From: Alphaproteobacteria bacterium
GTDB taxonomy: Bacteria; Pseudomonadota; Alphaproteobacteria; JAVJRE01
Length of the DNA: 64,000 nt
Reading direction: 5' to 3'
NCBI GenBank assembly: GCA_040218575.1
Contig: JAVJRE010000001.1
Location: 1-64,000, forward strand
Positions 27,476 to 35,839 of this stretch are shown here, piece by piece. The notes beneath the pieces are model-generated. The model was not told the DNA's origin, searched no databases, and saw only the letters and a list, made by a program, of their open reading frames with translations. The translations under genes and the position numbers were made by a program. The first letter of the stretch is position 1, and each line of letters opens with the position of its first letter.

Positions 27476-28338
27476 CAGACGGGCGCCTTCCCGGACGGCT
27501 GTGGCGGAGGGAACAGATCGGCGGCGGCGGCAAAGTGCACCGCCGGATGTTGGCACAATAGCCCGATCAGACGCTGAAGGAAGCGCCAGCCGTCATGGTC
27601 ATGGTCCAGATGGTGGGTCAGCAGGCCGAACGGCTCCGCCGCCGGGCCGGGAGCGGTCATGTCAGGAGCGCCCAGGTCCGGAGTGCCGAGGGCGGCGGTG
27701 AACTCAAGCAACGGAGCCAGGGCCGGCGCTTCGCCCATGAAGGCGTGGGCCGGCCCGTGGCGGCCGCGCCAGTCCACCGGGTCCAGGTGGCAGTTGATCT
27801 CCAGGAGGCCGGCCAGCGGTCGCGGCCGGGCCCGCCGGCCGAAGCGCGACAGGCCGCCATAGCCCATTTCCGGCAGGGCCGGGATCAGGCCTGGCGCGAT
27901 ACGGTTCCACGGCGGCACCAGCACCGGCAGCAGCCGGGCCGGGCCGGTCCCGGCGGTGGCCAGCGTCTGCAGGCGGGCCCAGCCGGTGGCCAGGTCGCCA
28001 TGGGTCAGGGGCAGCGGCCGGTGGGGCCCGAGCTCGCATTTCTTCTCGCCGTCCGGCGCATGGTTGGTGTGGCTGTAGCCATGCTGCAGCAGGCTGAGGC
28101 GGCCGTCCGGCCAGCGCCGGCCATCGAGCCCGGCGAGACGTGGCCCGAGGGAGTCCTGCAGCCGGGCCGGGATTACCGCCAGGGCCAGGGGCACGGCGTG
28201 GTCACCGGCGACCGCCAGCAGACGGTCGAGGGCCGGCGTGGCGGCCACCGCGTCGTCGTCGCGCCACCACACGGTGATCGCCGAACCGCTGTCGGCCAGC
28301 CGGTCGAGGGCGGCGGAAAGGGCGGCGAAGGCGCTCAT
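27475..28338 (-). CDS. Polysaccharide-deacetylase-like protein
   Basis: A 287-aa protein with the two core motifs of the NodB fold: an acidic cluster WWRDDDA (Asp27-29) and the metal-binding QHGYSHTNH (His86, His90, perhaps His93). A further motif, PVLVPPWNRIAPGLIPAL, corresponds to the RxPW/PPW region that lines the active site. There is no signal peptide, so it would act in the cytoplasm, unusual for peptidoglycan or chitin deacetylases but seen in glycan-synthesis clusters. It overlaps the upstream glycosyltransferase by four bases (ATGA) and the PH-like gene by one, indicating tight co-translation. Confidence 0.78.
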   Translation of the reverse strand: MSAFAALSAALDRLADSGSAITVWWRDDDAVAATPALDRLLAVAGDHAVPLALAVIPARLQDSLGPRLAGLDGRRWPDGRLSLLQHGYSHTNHAPDGEKKCELGPHRPLPLTHGDLATGWARLQTLATAGTGPARLLPVLVPPWNRIAPGLIPALPEMGYGGLSRFGRRARPRPLAGLLEINCHLDPVDWRGRHGPAHAFMGEAPALAPLLEFTAALGTPDLGAPDMTAPGPAAEPFGLLTHHLDHDHDGWRFLQRLIGLLCQHPAVHFAAAADLFPPPQPSGKAPV

Positions 28339-29537
28339 GGTCCGGGGCGGGCGGCCAGGGCCTGCCGCAGCCAGCGGGCGGTGGCGGCGGCGCCGTCCAG
28401 ATTTACCGGCGAAGGCGGCATCTCCCGGGGCAGGGCATCCAGAGCGGCGGCCAGGGCGGCCGGCGACAGCGCGTCCTCGTTCACCACCAGGGCGCGACCG
28501 GCGGCGGCCATGGCCCGGGCGCGCACCGACTGCTCGGATTCCCCGGCCGGACCCACAAAGGGGACGAGCACCGCCGGCGTGGCGGCGGCCAGCAGCTCGA
28601 CCGCGCTGTTATAGCCGGCCTGGCTGATGGCGGCGACGGCGCCGGCCCAGCGCGCCGCCAGATCGCGCTGACCCACATGCAGGGAGAGGCCCGGCGGCTG
28701 GGTCGCGGCGGTGGTCAGCAGGCGGGCGCGGTCGGCCGCGGCAAGGCTGGCGGCGAAGACTTGCCACGGCTGATGGCGATGGCCGCTCAAGGCGCGGGCG
28801 GCGACGGCGGCATGCAACAGCGGCAGCCCGGCGGCGCCGCCACCGGCAGCGACGATGACGCCGTGACGTGGCGGACCAGCCGCGTCAGCAGCGATGGATG
28901 GAGCGGCGGAGGTTGGGGCCGCGGCCACGGACTGCGCCGCCACATAGCCGGTGTGGTGCACTCGCGAGCCAAGCGCCGACGCCAGCGGAAAGGAGTGGGC
29001 AAACGGCAGGAAGGCGCTGTCGCCATGGACCAGCACCGCATCGAACAGAGAGCCGATCCAGTCACAGGCTTCCTGGTGACGGCCGGCCTTACGCTCGCGC
29101 TTGACGATGTCGCGCACACTGACCACCGCCAGCGGTGGCGCCGCCAGCGCCCGCGCCGCCTGCAGCAGGGGCAGAAGCTCCGCCCGGAACGGCCGGCGGC
29201 CAAAGGGAAAATGCTCGACCATCACCACGTCGGGCCGCGCCTCATGGAGCAGCGCCAGCAGGCGGTCGCGGCGCGCCGCGGCCAGCGCCCCGCCATAGGG
29301 CTGGCCGTGCTCGCCGCTGAGCGCTGAGAAGGATTCGTCGCTGGCCACCCAGGGCAGTTGCACCAGACGGGCCGGGCCACAGGTGAGCCCCGGCACCGGC
29401 CGCCCACCACTGGCCAGGGTGACCTGGAAGCCGGCCGCGGCCAGCGCCCGGGCCAGCACAGTCGCCCGCACCAGGTGGCCGGAGCCCAGCAGATGCTGCA
29501 CCCAGATGAGGACGCGCCGGCTCCTGGCCCCACTCAT
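28335..29537 (-). CDS. MurG-like glycosyltransferase
   Basis: A 400-aa GT-B fold enzyme. The N-terminus has VLIWVQHLLGSGHLVRATVL, where the Gly-x-Gly-His loop is the acceptor-side motif of MurG-type and UDP-sugar transferases. The middle has HFPFGRRPFRAELLPLL and VVSVRDIV. The C-terminal nucleotide-sugar domain has VAAISQAGYNSAVELLAAAT, then PAVLVPFVG, equivalent to the MurG GGxxT/E block. Soluble or peripheral. It shares its overall pattern with the glycosyltransferase at 32989-34248, and they are probably distant paralogs. It overlaps its neighbours by four bases on both sides. Confidence 0.82.
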   Translation of the reverse strand: MSGARSRRVLIWVQHLLGSGHLVRATVLARALAAAGFQVTLASGGRPVPGLTCGPARLVQLPWVASDESFSALSGEHGQPYGGALAAARRDRLLALLHEARPDVVMVEHFPFGRRPFRAELLPLLQAARALAAPPLAVVSVRDIVKRERKAGRHQEACDWIGSLFDAVLVHGDSAFLPFAHSFPLASALGSRVHHTGYVAAQSVAAAPTSAAPSIAADAAGPPRHGVIVAAGGGAAGLPLLHAAVAARALSGHRHQPWQVFAASLAAADRARLLTTAATQPPGLSLHVGQRDLAARWAGAVAAISQAGYNSAVELLAAATPAVLVPFVGPAGESEQSVRARAMAAAGRALVVNEDALSPAALAAALDALPREMPPSPVNLDGAAATARWLRQALAARPGP

Positions 29538-30214
29538 GGGCCGCCTCGCGGGCCAGCCCGCGGCGTGGGTCCGGGCGCGGCCGGTTGCGGAACGGGCAGG
29601 GGCCGGCCGTTGAGCGCCAGGTCGGCCGCCAGCAGGCGCAGCCGCCGACCGTCGAGGGCCAGGAGCTGCAGGCTGCCGGGCGCCACCCGGGCCGGTGGCG
29701 GGCCGGTCATGTCCCAGTCCGTGGCCAGCGCCAGCAAGGCGCGGATGACGCCCTTGTGGGTGACGAAGCCGCAGTCCCGACCGGCCGCGGCCACCGCCGC
29801 CAGCAACGGCGCCAGCCGGGCCATGACCATGGCCGGGCTTTCGCTGGACCCGGCACCGCAATCGGTGGCGGGGCCGGGCGGCGGCGTCATGTGGATGCCG
29901 CGCGCTTCCCGGGCCGCCAGGGCGGCGGGTTCTTCAGCGGCGATGGCGCGGAGCGAGCGGCCTTCCCACGCTCCCCAGTCCATCTCAATCAGGCGGTCAT
30001 CGGTGGCGGCGGCGAGGTCCAGCAGGCGGGCGGTTTCCTGGCAGCGGAGCAGCGGCGAGGTGCGCCAGGCCCAGGCGGTCAGTTCCGGCGGCAGACTCCA
30101 GCCGCTTACGGCGGCGCGGCCGGCCGCATCCAGCGGCACATCGGCCCGCCCCTGCAACCGGTGAGCGCGGCTCCAGGCGGTGGGACCATGCCGCAACAGG
30201 GCCAGGCGGATCAT
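29534..30214 (-). CDS. Histidine phosphatase (phosphoglycerate-mutase-like)
   Basis: A 226-aa member of the histidine phosphatase superfamily. The catalytic RHG lies at residues 8-10 (LALLRHGPTAW). The second arginine lies in WRTSPLLRCQETA, the acid in EMDWGAWEGRSL, and the second catalytic His in GFVTHKGVIRALL. The Pro-rich C-terminus is not conserved. Within a glycan cluster it may dephosphorylate a sugar phosphate or nucleotide-sugar intermediate rather than act in glycolysis, but this is inference from position. It overlaps both neighbouring glycosyltransferase genes by four bases. Confidence 0.83.
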   Translation of the reverse strand: MIRLALLRHGPTAWSRAHRLQGRADVPLDAAGRAAVSGWSLPPELTAWAWRTSPLLRCQETARLLDLAAATDDRLIEMDWGAWEGRSLRAIAAEEPAALAAREARGIHMTPPPGPATDCGAGSSESPAMVMARLAPLLAAVAAAGRDCGFVTHKGVIRALLALATDWDMTGPPPARVAPGSLQLLALDGRRLRLLAADLALNGRPLPVPQPAAPGPTPRAGPRGGP

Positions 30215-31404
30215 CGCCCCATGCCACGAGGCGTGCGAGCCGAAGCGCGGACGAGAGCGCGGGCGAGGATGTGGTCGAGGCGGCGGGCGGCGCCGGCCAG
30301 ACCGTGCCGGCGGCCGGTCAGGCGGCGGGCGCCGGCGGCCAGACGGGCACGCTCGTCGCTGTCCTGCAGCAGGTGACGGAGCGCGTGAGCGAAGGCCGCC
30401 GCATCGCCCACCGGCACCAGGCGGCCGGTGGCCCCGTCGTGAACCACCGCCGGCACGCCGCCGGCATCGCCGGCCAGCACCGGCACGCCGCTGGCCTGGG
30501 CCTCCAGCAGGGCCATGCCCCAGGCTTCGTTGATGGCCGGCCAGACACACAGGTCCGATGCGGCATAGAGGTCCGGCAGGGCGTCCTCCGGTTGCTGGCC
30601 GAGCCACACCATATGACGGGCCAGGGGCCGGAAGAGGCGGCGGACCGCCTCGCCGGCCGGGCCGTCGCCCACCGCCAGCAGGTGCCAGGCCGGCGCCTGC
30701 GCGGCGGGCGTCGCCAGAGGCAGGAGAGCCTTCGCCAGCAAGCGCCACGAGGCCAGCTTGTCGCCCGGCCGCATCATGGCCACGGCGATGAGCCACGGCG
30801 TTGCCGGATCGAGAGCGTGGGCGGTGGCCAGACGGGCGCGGCCAGCGGCGCGCCGCCGCCGCGCCGCCACATAGGGCCGGGCGTCGAGGAAAGGCGGCAG
30901 GTCATACAGGCGGCGGCCATCGGCCAGGCACGGCAGGACGCAGGCGCGGTCGGCCGGGTTGAGGGCAATGACCGCGGCGGCCTGGCCCAGCGCCGCCACC
31001 ACCGCCGCGTGGCCCGCGGCCCATGGGCCGGTGCGGCGCTTTGGCGCGACGCTGGCCTCGGCCACCACATAGGGAATGGCCAGCTCCCGCGCCACCACCG
31101 GGCCGATGCCGTCCGGCGCCTTGTGAAACAGGTGATAGGTGAACCACAGGTCCGGCCGGTCGGCTGCGTCCCGCCAGCGACGGACAAGGGCCGCGGCCTG
31201 CTCCGCACTCTTCAGGCGCAGCACAGCGCGGCTCGCCGCCCCGGCCATGCCTTCATCGCCGGTCCAGGTACGCAGGCGGCTGGCGAGCACCGGCTGATGG
31301 CCGGCGCGGCGCAGGGCGGCCATCAGCAGTCCGGCCATGCGGCGGTCGCCGGACGGCACCGGATGGTCGGGCGGCTTCATGGGCGCGTAGAAGGCGATGC
31401 GCAT
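30211..31404 (-). CDS. Glycosyltransferase family 4 protein
   Basis: A 397-aa retaining GT-B glycosyltransferase. It begins MRIAFYAPMKPPDHPVPSGD, where GD-rich loops bind the acceptor, and has PWLIAVAMMRPGDKLASWRL (the donor domain start with the conserved K). The GT4 signature follows: DLYAASDLCVWPAINEAWGM then ALLEAQASGVPVLA, with the catalytic E-x7-E pair (Glu in NEAWG and in LEAQ). Donor and acceptor unknown. The downstream phosphatase overlaps by four bases; the next glycosyltransferase upstream ends 24 bases away. Confidence 0.87.
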   Translation of the reverse strand: MRIAFYAPMKPPDHPVPSGDRRMAGLLMAALRRAGHQPVLASRLRTWTGDEGMAGAASRAVLRLKSAEQAAALVRRWRDAADRPDLWFTYHLFHKAPDGIGPVVARELAIPYVVAEASVAPKRRTGPWAAGHAAVVAALGQAAAVIALNPADRACVLPCLADGRRLYDLPPFLDARPYVAARRRRAAGRARLATAHALDPATPWLIAVAMMRPGDKLASWRLLAKALLPLATPAAQAPAWHLLAVGDGPAGEAVRRLFRPLARHMVWLGQQPEDALPDLYAASDLCVWPAINEAWGMALLEAQASGVPVLAGDAGGVPAVVHDGATGRLVPVGDAAAFAHALRHLLQDSDERARLAAGARRLTGRRHGLAGAARRLDHILARALVRASARTPRGMGR

Positions 31405-31428
31405 GGGTGGCTTGCCGGCGCGCGGCCC

Positions 31429-32871
31429 TCAGGACCCGGCCCGCCGGGCGAGGGCGGCGGCGGCGATCTCGGTGGTGGCAAAGGGCGCTGCCGCCGGCCG
31501 GTCGGGCAGGCCGAACAGCGCTGCCAGCCGGCCAATATGATCGTGGAAGGCGAAATGGTCAGCGACCCGCTTGCCGCCGGCGAAGCCCAGCCGGGCGCGG
31601 CTGTCGGGATCGCTCATGAGGTCGGCCAGGATCGCGGCCAGGGCGGCGGGATTGTCCGGCGGCACCAGGCGGCCGGTCTGGTCATCGGTAATCAGCTCGG
31701 GCACCGCCGACACGTTACCGGCAATGACCGGCAGGTGCTGTGACAGGGCCTCCATCAGCACATTGGGCAGGCCGTCGCGGTCGCCGTCATCGGCGATGCG
31801 TGACGGCAGGACAAAGAGGTCGGCCTGGCGATAGGCGGCGATCACATCATCGGCGGCGCGCGCGCCCTGCCAGTCTATGCGTCCGGCCAGGCCAAGGCCC
31901 CGCGCCCCGGCGGCGAGGGCATCGTGCAATTCACCGCCGCCGATGCAGGTGAGATGCCAGTGCAGATCCGGCGGCAGGATGGACAGCGCCGTCAGCAGGT
32001 CGGCATAGCCCTTCTTTTCCACCAGCCGGCCGACCGTCAGCAGACGCACGGGATCGTCGCTGTCGCTGCCGTCGCGCGGCGGGCGGTGGCTGGGCGGCGG
32101 CGGGAAACGGTCGAGGTCGAGACCGTGATAGACCAGGTGGACCGGTCGGGCGGGCATGTCGGCCGCCGCCCCGCTGCCGGTGTCGGTGCGGGCCAGGGCC
32201 GCCAGATGGTCACGGCCATTGCCGGTGCAGGTCACCGTCCACGCCGCCTCGCGCAGCTTGGCGGCCTTCTCCCAGTCCGGCGTCGTCCAGATGTCCTTGG
32301 CGTGGGCCGACACGCTCCACGGCAGGTCCATCAGCATGGCGGCGTAGCGGGTCACTGACGCCGGGGTGTGCAGGAAGTGGGCATAGAGATGGGCGACGCC
32401 GGGCAGGGCGCCGGGCAGGTCGCGGGCCAGCACGAGAGCCTGGCCAAAGCGGCGCAGGCGGTTGGCGGTGGGGTCGCGCGCCAGATCGGCAAGGAAGCGG
32501 ACGAAGGTGCGGGCGAAGGTGCGGCGGCGCAGGGCGGCGAGGAAGGCAAGCACGACGCGGCCCGGCGCCTGGCGCAGATATTCCGGCAGGTAGAGAACCG
32601 GCGCGGTCACCGCATCATGCACCGGGTGGGTGGCGCCATCGGTCGGCTGCCGCAGCGAGACCAAAAGGAGCGGCAGGCCGCGGCGCTCCAGCTCCAGGAT
32701 TTCCTGGGCGATGAAGGTCTCGGACAGGCGCGGCCAGCCCTTCATCACGATGGCCGTAGGCCTGACGGCGGAGGCCGCAGGTTTCATGGCGGGGGCGGTC
32801 GGTCCGGCCGCGGGGCCGCGGACGGCGGCGGTGTCGGGCCGGGCGGCGGGAGCCTCTTCGCGGGGAGCCAT
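31429..32871 (-). CDS. Glycosyltransferase family 4 protein, exopolysaccharide type
   Basis: A 480-aa GT-B enzyme with an Ala/Pro-rich N-terminal 35 residues. The acceptor domain has VMKGWPRLSETFIAQEILEL, a motif common in exopolysaccharide glycosyltransferases, and HLYAHFLHTPASVTRYA. The donor domain has LLTVGRLVEKKGYADLLTAL, IGGGELHDAL and the signature DLFVLPSRIADDGDRDGLPN followed by VLMEALSQHLPVIAG. The E/D-x7-E pair is present. This branch usually adds sugars to lipid-linked intermediates or capsule repeats. It begins 117 bases after the MurG-like gene at 32989. Confidence 0.88.
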   Translation of the reverse strand: MAPREEAPAARPDTAAVRGPAAGPTAPAMKPAASAVRPTAIVMKGWPRLSETFIAQEILELERRGLPLLLVSLRQPTDGATHPVHDAVTAPVLYLPEYLRQAPGRVVLAFLAALRRRTFARTFVRFLADLARDPTANRLRRFGQALVLARDLPGALPGVAHLYAHFLHTPASVTRYAAMLMDLPWSVSAHAKDIWTTPDWEKAAKLREAAWTVTCTGNGRDHLAALARTDTGSGAAADMPARPVHLVYHGLDLDRFPPPPSHRPPRDGSDSDDPVRLLTVGRLVEKKGYADLLTALSILPPDLHWHLTCIGGGELHDALAAGARGLGLAGRIDWQGARAADDVIAAYRQADLFVLPSRIADDGDRDGLPNVLMEALSQHLPVIAGNVSAVPELITDDQTGRLVPPDNPAALAAILADLMSDPDSRARLGFAGGKRVADHFAFHDHIGRLAALFGLPDRPAAAPFATTEIAAAALARRAGS

Positions 32872-32924
32872 GACCTTATGTGCCGCAAAGGGCCGGCCAG
32901 GGGAAGAGGCAGGCTGTGCACGGC

Positions 32925-32988
32925 CCGGCGCGGGTGTGTGTGGGCTGGGGCGTGTGTGGGCGCGTGCGGGCCGGGGCGCGTGTGGGGC
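32925..32988. repeat. GTGTGTGGG-rich low-complexity stretch
   Basis: The gap between two glycosyltransferase genes is a run of imperfect G/T/C units (GTGTGTGGGC, GTGTGTGGGCGCG, GCGCGTGTGGGGC). It is strongly strand-asymmetric, G+T on plus and C+A on minus. It reaches the stop codon of the MurG-like gene. Probably slippage-prone, with no promoter-like element recognised. Confidence 0.6.
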
Positions 32989-34248
32989 TCAGCGTATGGC
33001 GGCGCGGTTGGCGCCGCGATCGGCGGCGACCGCCTGCACCGACGGGCGGCGGATCAGGCGGCGGGCCAGCCGGTTGATATTGTCGAGGCCGTCCAGCAGG
33101 CCCGGCACCACCACGTCGGAGGGACGGCGCTGCTGCGGCAGGTGACGCAGGGCCGTGGCCATGACCCGGCCGGGCGCGCGGCCGCTGCCCGGCGGTCCCG
33201 GGTCCGGCAGGGTGGCGACCAGGCCCAGCTCTTCCGCCCGGCGCGCCCGCAACCACTGTTCTAGGCGCGGCGTCGTGCGGGGGACCACCAGGGCCGGTTT
33301 GTCGAAGGAGAGAATCTCGCAGAAGGTGTTGTAGCCGCCCATGGCGACAATGCCGGCGCAGTTGGCCATCAGGCCCTCGATATGGGCGTCGAACACCAGG
33401 GCGTGGACCCGCTCCAGCTTTTCGATGCGGTGCAGGAAACCGGTGCGCGCGGTGCTGTCCAGGAAGGGCCCGAAGACGATGACCGCGTTGGCGGGAATGG
33501 CGGGGTCGGCCTCATAGGCATTGAGCACCCAGTCCACCAGCCCGTCGCCGTCGCCGCCGCCGCCGGGAGTCACCAGAATGTAGGGCCGGCCATCCTCTTT
33601 CGTGGTGCCGGGCAGATTGGCGGGCGGCGGCGCGAAGGCGGAGACCTCGCGCCGCAGATAGCCGGTATAGACGATGCGACGGCGCAGCGAACGCGGCAGG
33701 TCTATGCAGGCGAGCGGCTCATACATCTGCGGCAGGCCATAGACCCAGATCTGGTCGTAATAGCGCGCCAGCGCCGTCACATTGTCGTTGCGCCCCCATT
33801 CCGGCACCAGCAGGGATGGATCGTCCAGCACGTCGCGCAGGCCCAACACGATGGGCACGCCGCGGCGGTGCAGCGCGTCGAGAGTCGGCGCCAGCTCGCC
33901 GCGCAGGCCCCATGGCTCCTTGTCGACGATGAACAGGTGGGGATCGAACGCCTCCGCGGTCTCGGCGATGATGGCGCGGCGCATGGCCAGAGTCTGCTCC
34001 AGGTCCACATGGGCGTCGGCCGCCACATAGGCGCCGCTGCGCCGCTTGATGACGCCGGGGATGGAGATGTAGTCAACCCGCGCCCGGTAATCGAAATCGC
34101 CCAGCACCGGCGAACCGGAAACGATCAGGCAACGGGCCCGCTTGTTGGCGGCGACGATGGCATGGGCGATGGCGCGGCTGCGGCGCAGATGGCCAAGGCC
34201 GAAGGTATCGTGGCAATAGAGCAGCACGCGCATGGGCCTGGCCGCCAT
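32989..34248 (-). CDS. MurG-like glycosyltransferase
   Basis: A 419-aa GT-B protein. It begins with MRVLLYCHDTFGLGHLRRS (from residue 6), the GxGH acceptor loop, then RCLIVSGSPVLGDFDYRARV. The middle holds DPHLFIVDKEPWGLRGEL and IVLGLRDVLDDP. The C-terminal donor domain has YILVTPGGGGDGDGLVDW and CAGIVAMGGYNTFCEILSFD, followed by KPALVVPRTTP, equivalent to the nucleotide-sugar site of MurG. I kept the ATG at 34248 because GGGGAG lies nine bases upstream; Met6 is a possible alternative. It is the first gene of the 14-kb minus-strand run. Confidence 0.85.
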   Translation of the reverse strand: MAARPMRVLLYCHDTFGLGHLRRSRAIAHAIVAANKRARCLIVSGSPVLGDFDYRARVDYISIPGVIKRRSGAYVAADAHVDLEQTLAMRRAIIAETAEAFDPHLFIVDKEPWGLRGELAPTLDALHRRGVPIVLGLRDVLDDPSLLVPEWGRNDNVTALARYYDQIWVYGLPQMYEPLACIDLPRSLRRRIVYTGYLRREVSAFAPPPANLPGTTKEDGRPYILVTPGGGGDGDGLVDWVLNAYEADPAIPANAVIVFGPFLDSTARTGFLHRIEKLERVHALVFDAHIEGLMANCAGIVAMGGYNTFCEILSFDKPALVVPRTTPRLEQWLRARRAEELGLVATLPDPGPPGSGRAPGRVMATALRHLPQQRRPSDVVVPGLLDGLDNINRLARRLIRRPSVQAVAADRGANRAAIR

Positions 34249-34480
34249 GGATGGTCACTCCCCTGCGTCGGGGCCGCTGCCCCAAAAGCCCTTGCGCCTG
34301 TGTCCGGCCCCGGCGGTCCGGAACCGTCGCCGGTTCCGGTCCCCCTTCCCCCGGGGGCCGGCCTGACGGGCGACCGCGCGGCCCGCCGGCGCCAAGACTA
34401 GGCGAGAACCGGGTGAGAGGCCAAGTCGGATGATGGCGGCGGGCGATGCCAGCGGCGGAACTGTCGGCTACGCTTTCGCT

Positions 34481-35839
34481 ATGAGTTCCGCCGACCAACG
34501 CCGTGGCGCCCGCGCACCGCAAGCGTGGCCCGAAATGACAGACGAAGCCGGGTCCGGCCGGACACCGCGCTTGCTGCGCCTGTTGCTGGGCAGCATGGGT
34601 GATGCGCTGGCGGAGCGGCCGCTGCAACTGATGCTTGCAGGACTAGTGCTCGTTGGCACCGGCGGGGCGATCATTGTGCCGGTCGTTGGCTGGATGGTGT
34701 GGGAAGAGACCAAGTCCGCGCTTTCCATCGGTATTATTACATCCATGCCGCTGCTTGCTTTGCTTCTGGTTGTTCCGTTTGCCAGTATTCTGGCCGACCG
34801 GACGAACAGATTCCGCCTGCTGTGGCTCAGCCACCTGGCCTGCGCCCTGGGGCTGGCCATTTTGGGCGGCGTGGTGGCGGCGGGATTGGGTAGTGCGTGG
34901 GCTCTGGCGGTCGGACTCTCTGTTGTTGGTGTTGCCACTGCATTTGGCAGCCCGGTCTTGCTGTGCATCGTTCCCAGGCTGGTGCCCCGTCGCCTGTTGA
35001 TCGCCGCGCTTGTTCTTGTGGGAGGGGCATCGTCGCTGGGTGAAGTAGGGCGCTTGCTTGTATTCGATTTGATGCCATTGGAGCGGGGCGCGATGTACGG
35101 GTTTGGTGGTGCGGCGATAGCCGAACTGGTGTTTCTGGGATTTCTGTTTCGTATCCGGTTGCGACCGTCCGGCCGGTTTACACCATCCGGCAAACCGTTC
35201 CTGACCGATCTGGCCGACGGTGTGCGCTATGTCCGGCGCCATGTGGGATTGGGCCCGCTCGTGGGTGTGAACCTGCTTGTGCTGTTTGCGGTGGCGTTGG
35301 CGCCCGAACTCAAACAGGCAGCGGGGGCATTCGGTATCCAAACATTTGTCGGCTTCCAGATGCTGGCCGTCCTGGCGCTTTTCGTCTTCAGTTTCTGGCT
35401 TGGCTATCGTTCGGCCCCATTTGGCCTGACGCGGATGGTATTGGTACTGGCGATCGCGGCAATGCCGCTGGCTGTTGTGGCGACGACCGGCGTCAGTGCC
35501 TGGATTGCCGCGTCCGCTGTCACGCTCCTGGGTGTGGCCGTCGCGGCGCTCGGGGTCTGTGTGTCCATGCTGGCGCAACTGAATGTGGCTGAACACATGC
35601 GTGGCCGGCTCGTCGGCGGGCTGACCTGGCTGGCGGCGATGTCGGCCAGTCTGGGCTGGCTGCTTAGCAAGGTTGGTGCGGACATGTTGGGCTGGACAGC
35701 GACGACACAGTGGTCGCCGGTGGTTTTGATTGTCGCTGGCATCACTCTTGTGGTGGCGCTGCGGCTGTACCGGCGGGGCGAGCCCCTGCGCGCCACCCTC
35801 GAGTCACCGGCGACATTGCATGCCCCGGTGGAGCCTTAG
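34481..35839 (+). CDS. MFS transporter (EntS/MFS_3-like)
   Basis: A 452-aa inner-membrane protein with about 12 hydrophobic segments after a hydrophilic N-terminus. The loop between the second and third segments, FASILADRTNRFRLLWLSH, is the MFS motif A variant. LVPRRLLIAALVLVGGASSL and FLTDLADGVRYVRRHVGLGP are typical of the EntS-type exporter branch. Substrate unknown. Third positions are less GC-biased than in the glycosyltransferase genes, hinting at different ancestry. The start is uncertain: 34481 lacks a clear Shine-Dalgarno sequence, as does the alternative at 34535. Its stop codon overlaps that of the converging relic permease. Confidence 0.8.
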   Translation: MSSADQRRGARAPQAWPEMTDEAGSGRTPRLLRLLLGSMGDALAERPLQLMLAGLVLVGTGGAIIVPVVGWMVWEETKSALSIGIITSMPLLALLLVVPFASILADRTNRFRLLWLSHLACALGLAILGGVVAAGLGSAWALAVGLSVVGVATAFGSPVLLCIVPRLVPRRLLIAALVLVGGASSLGEVGRLLVFDLMPLERGAMYGFGGAAIAELVFLGFLFRIRLRPSGRFTPSGKPFLTDLADGVRYVRRHVGLGPLVGVNLLVLFAVALAPELKQAAGAFGIQTFVGFQMLAVLALFVFSFWLGYRSAPFGLTRMVLVLAIAAMPLAVVATTGVSAWIAASAVTLLGVAVAALGVCVSMLAQLNVAEHMRGRLVGGLTWLAAMSASLGWLLSKVGADMLGWTATTQWSPVVLIVAGITLVVALRLYRRGEPLRATLESPATLHAPVEP

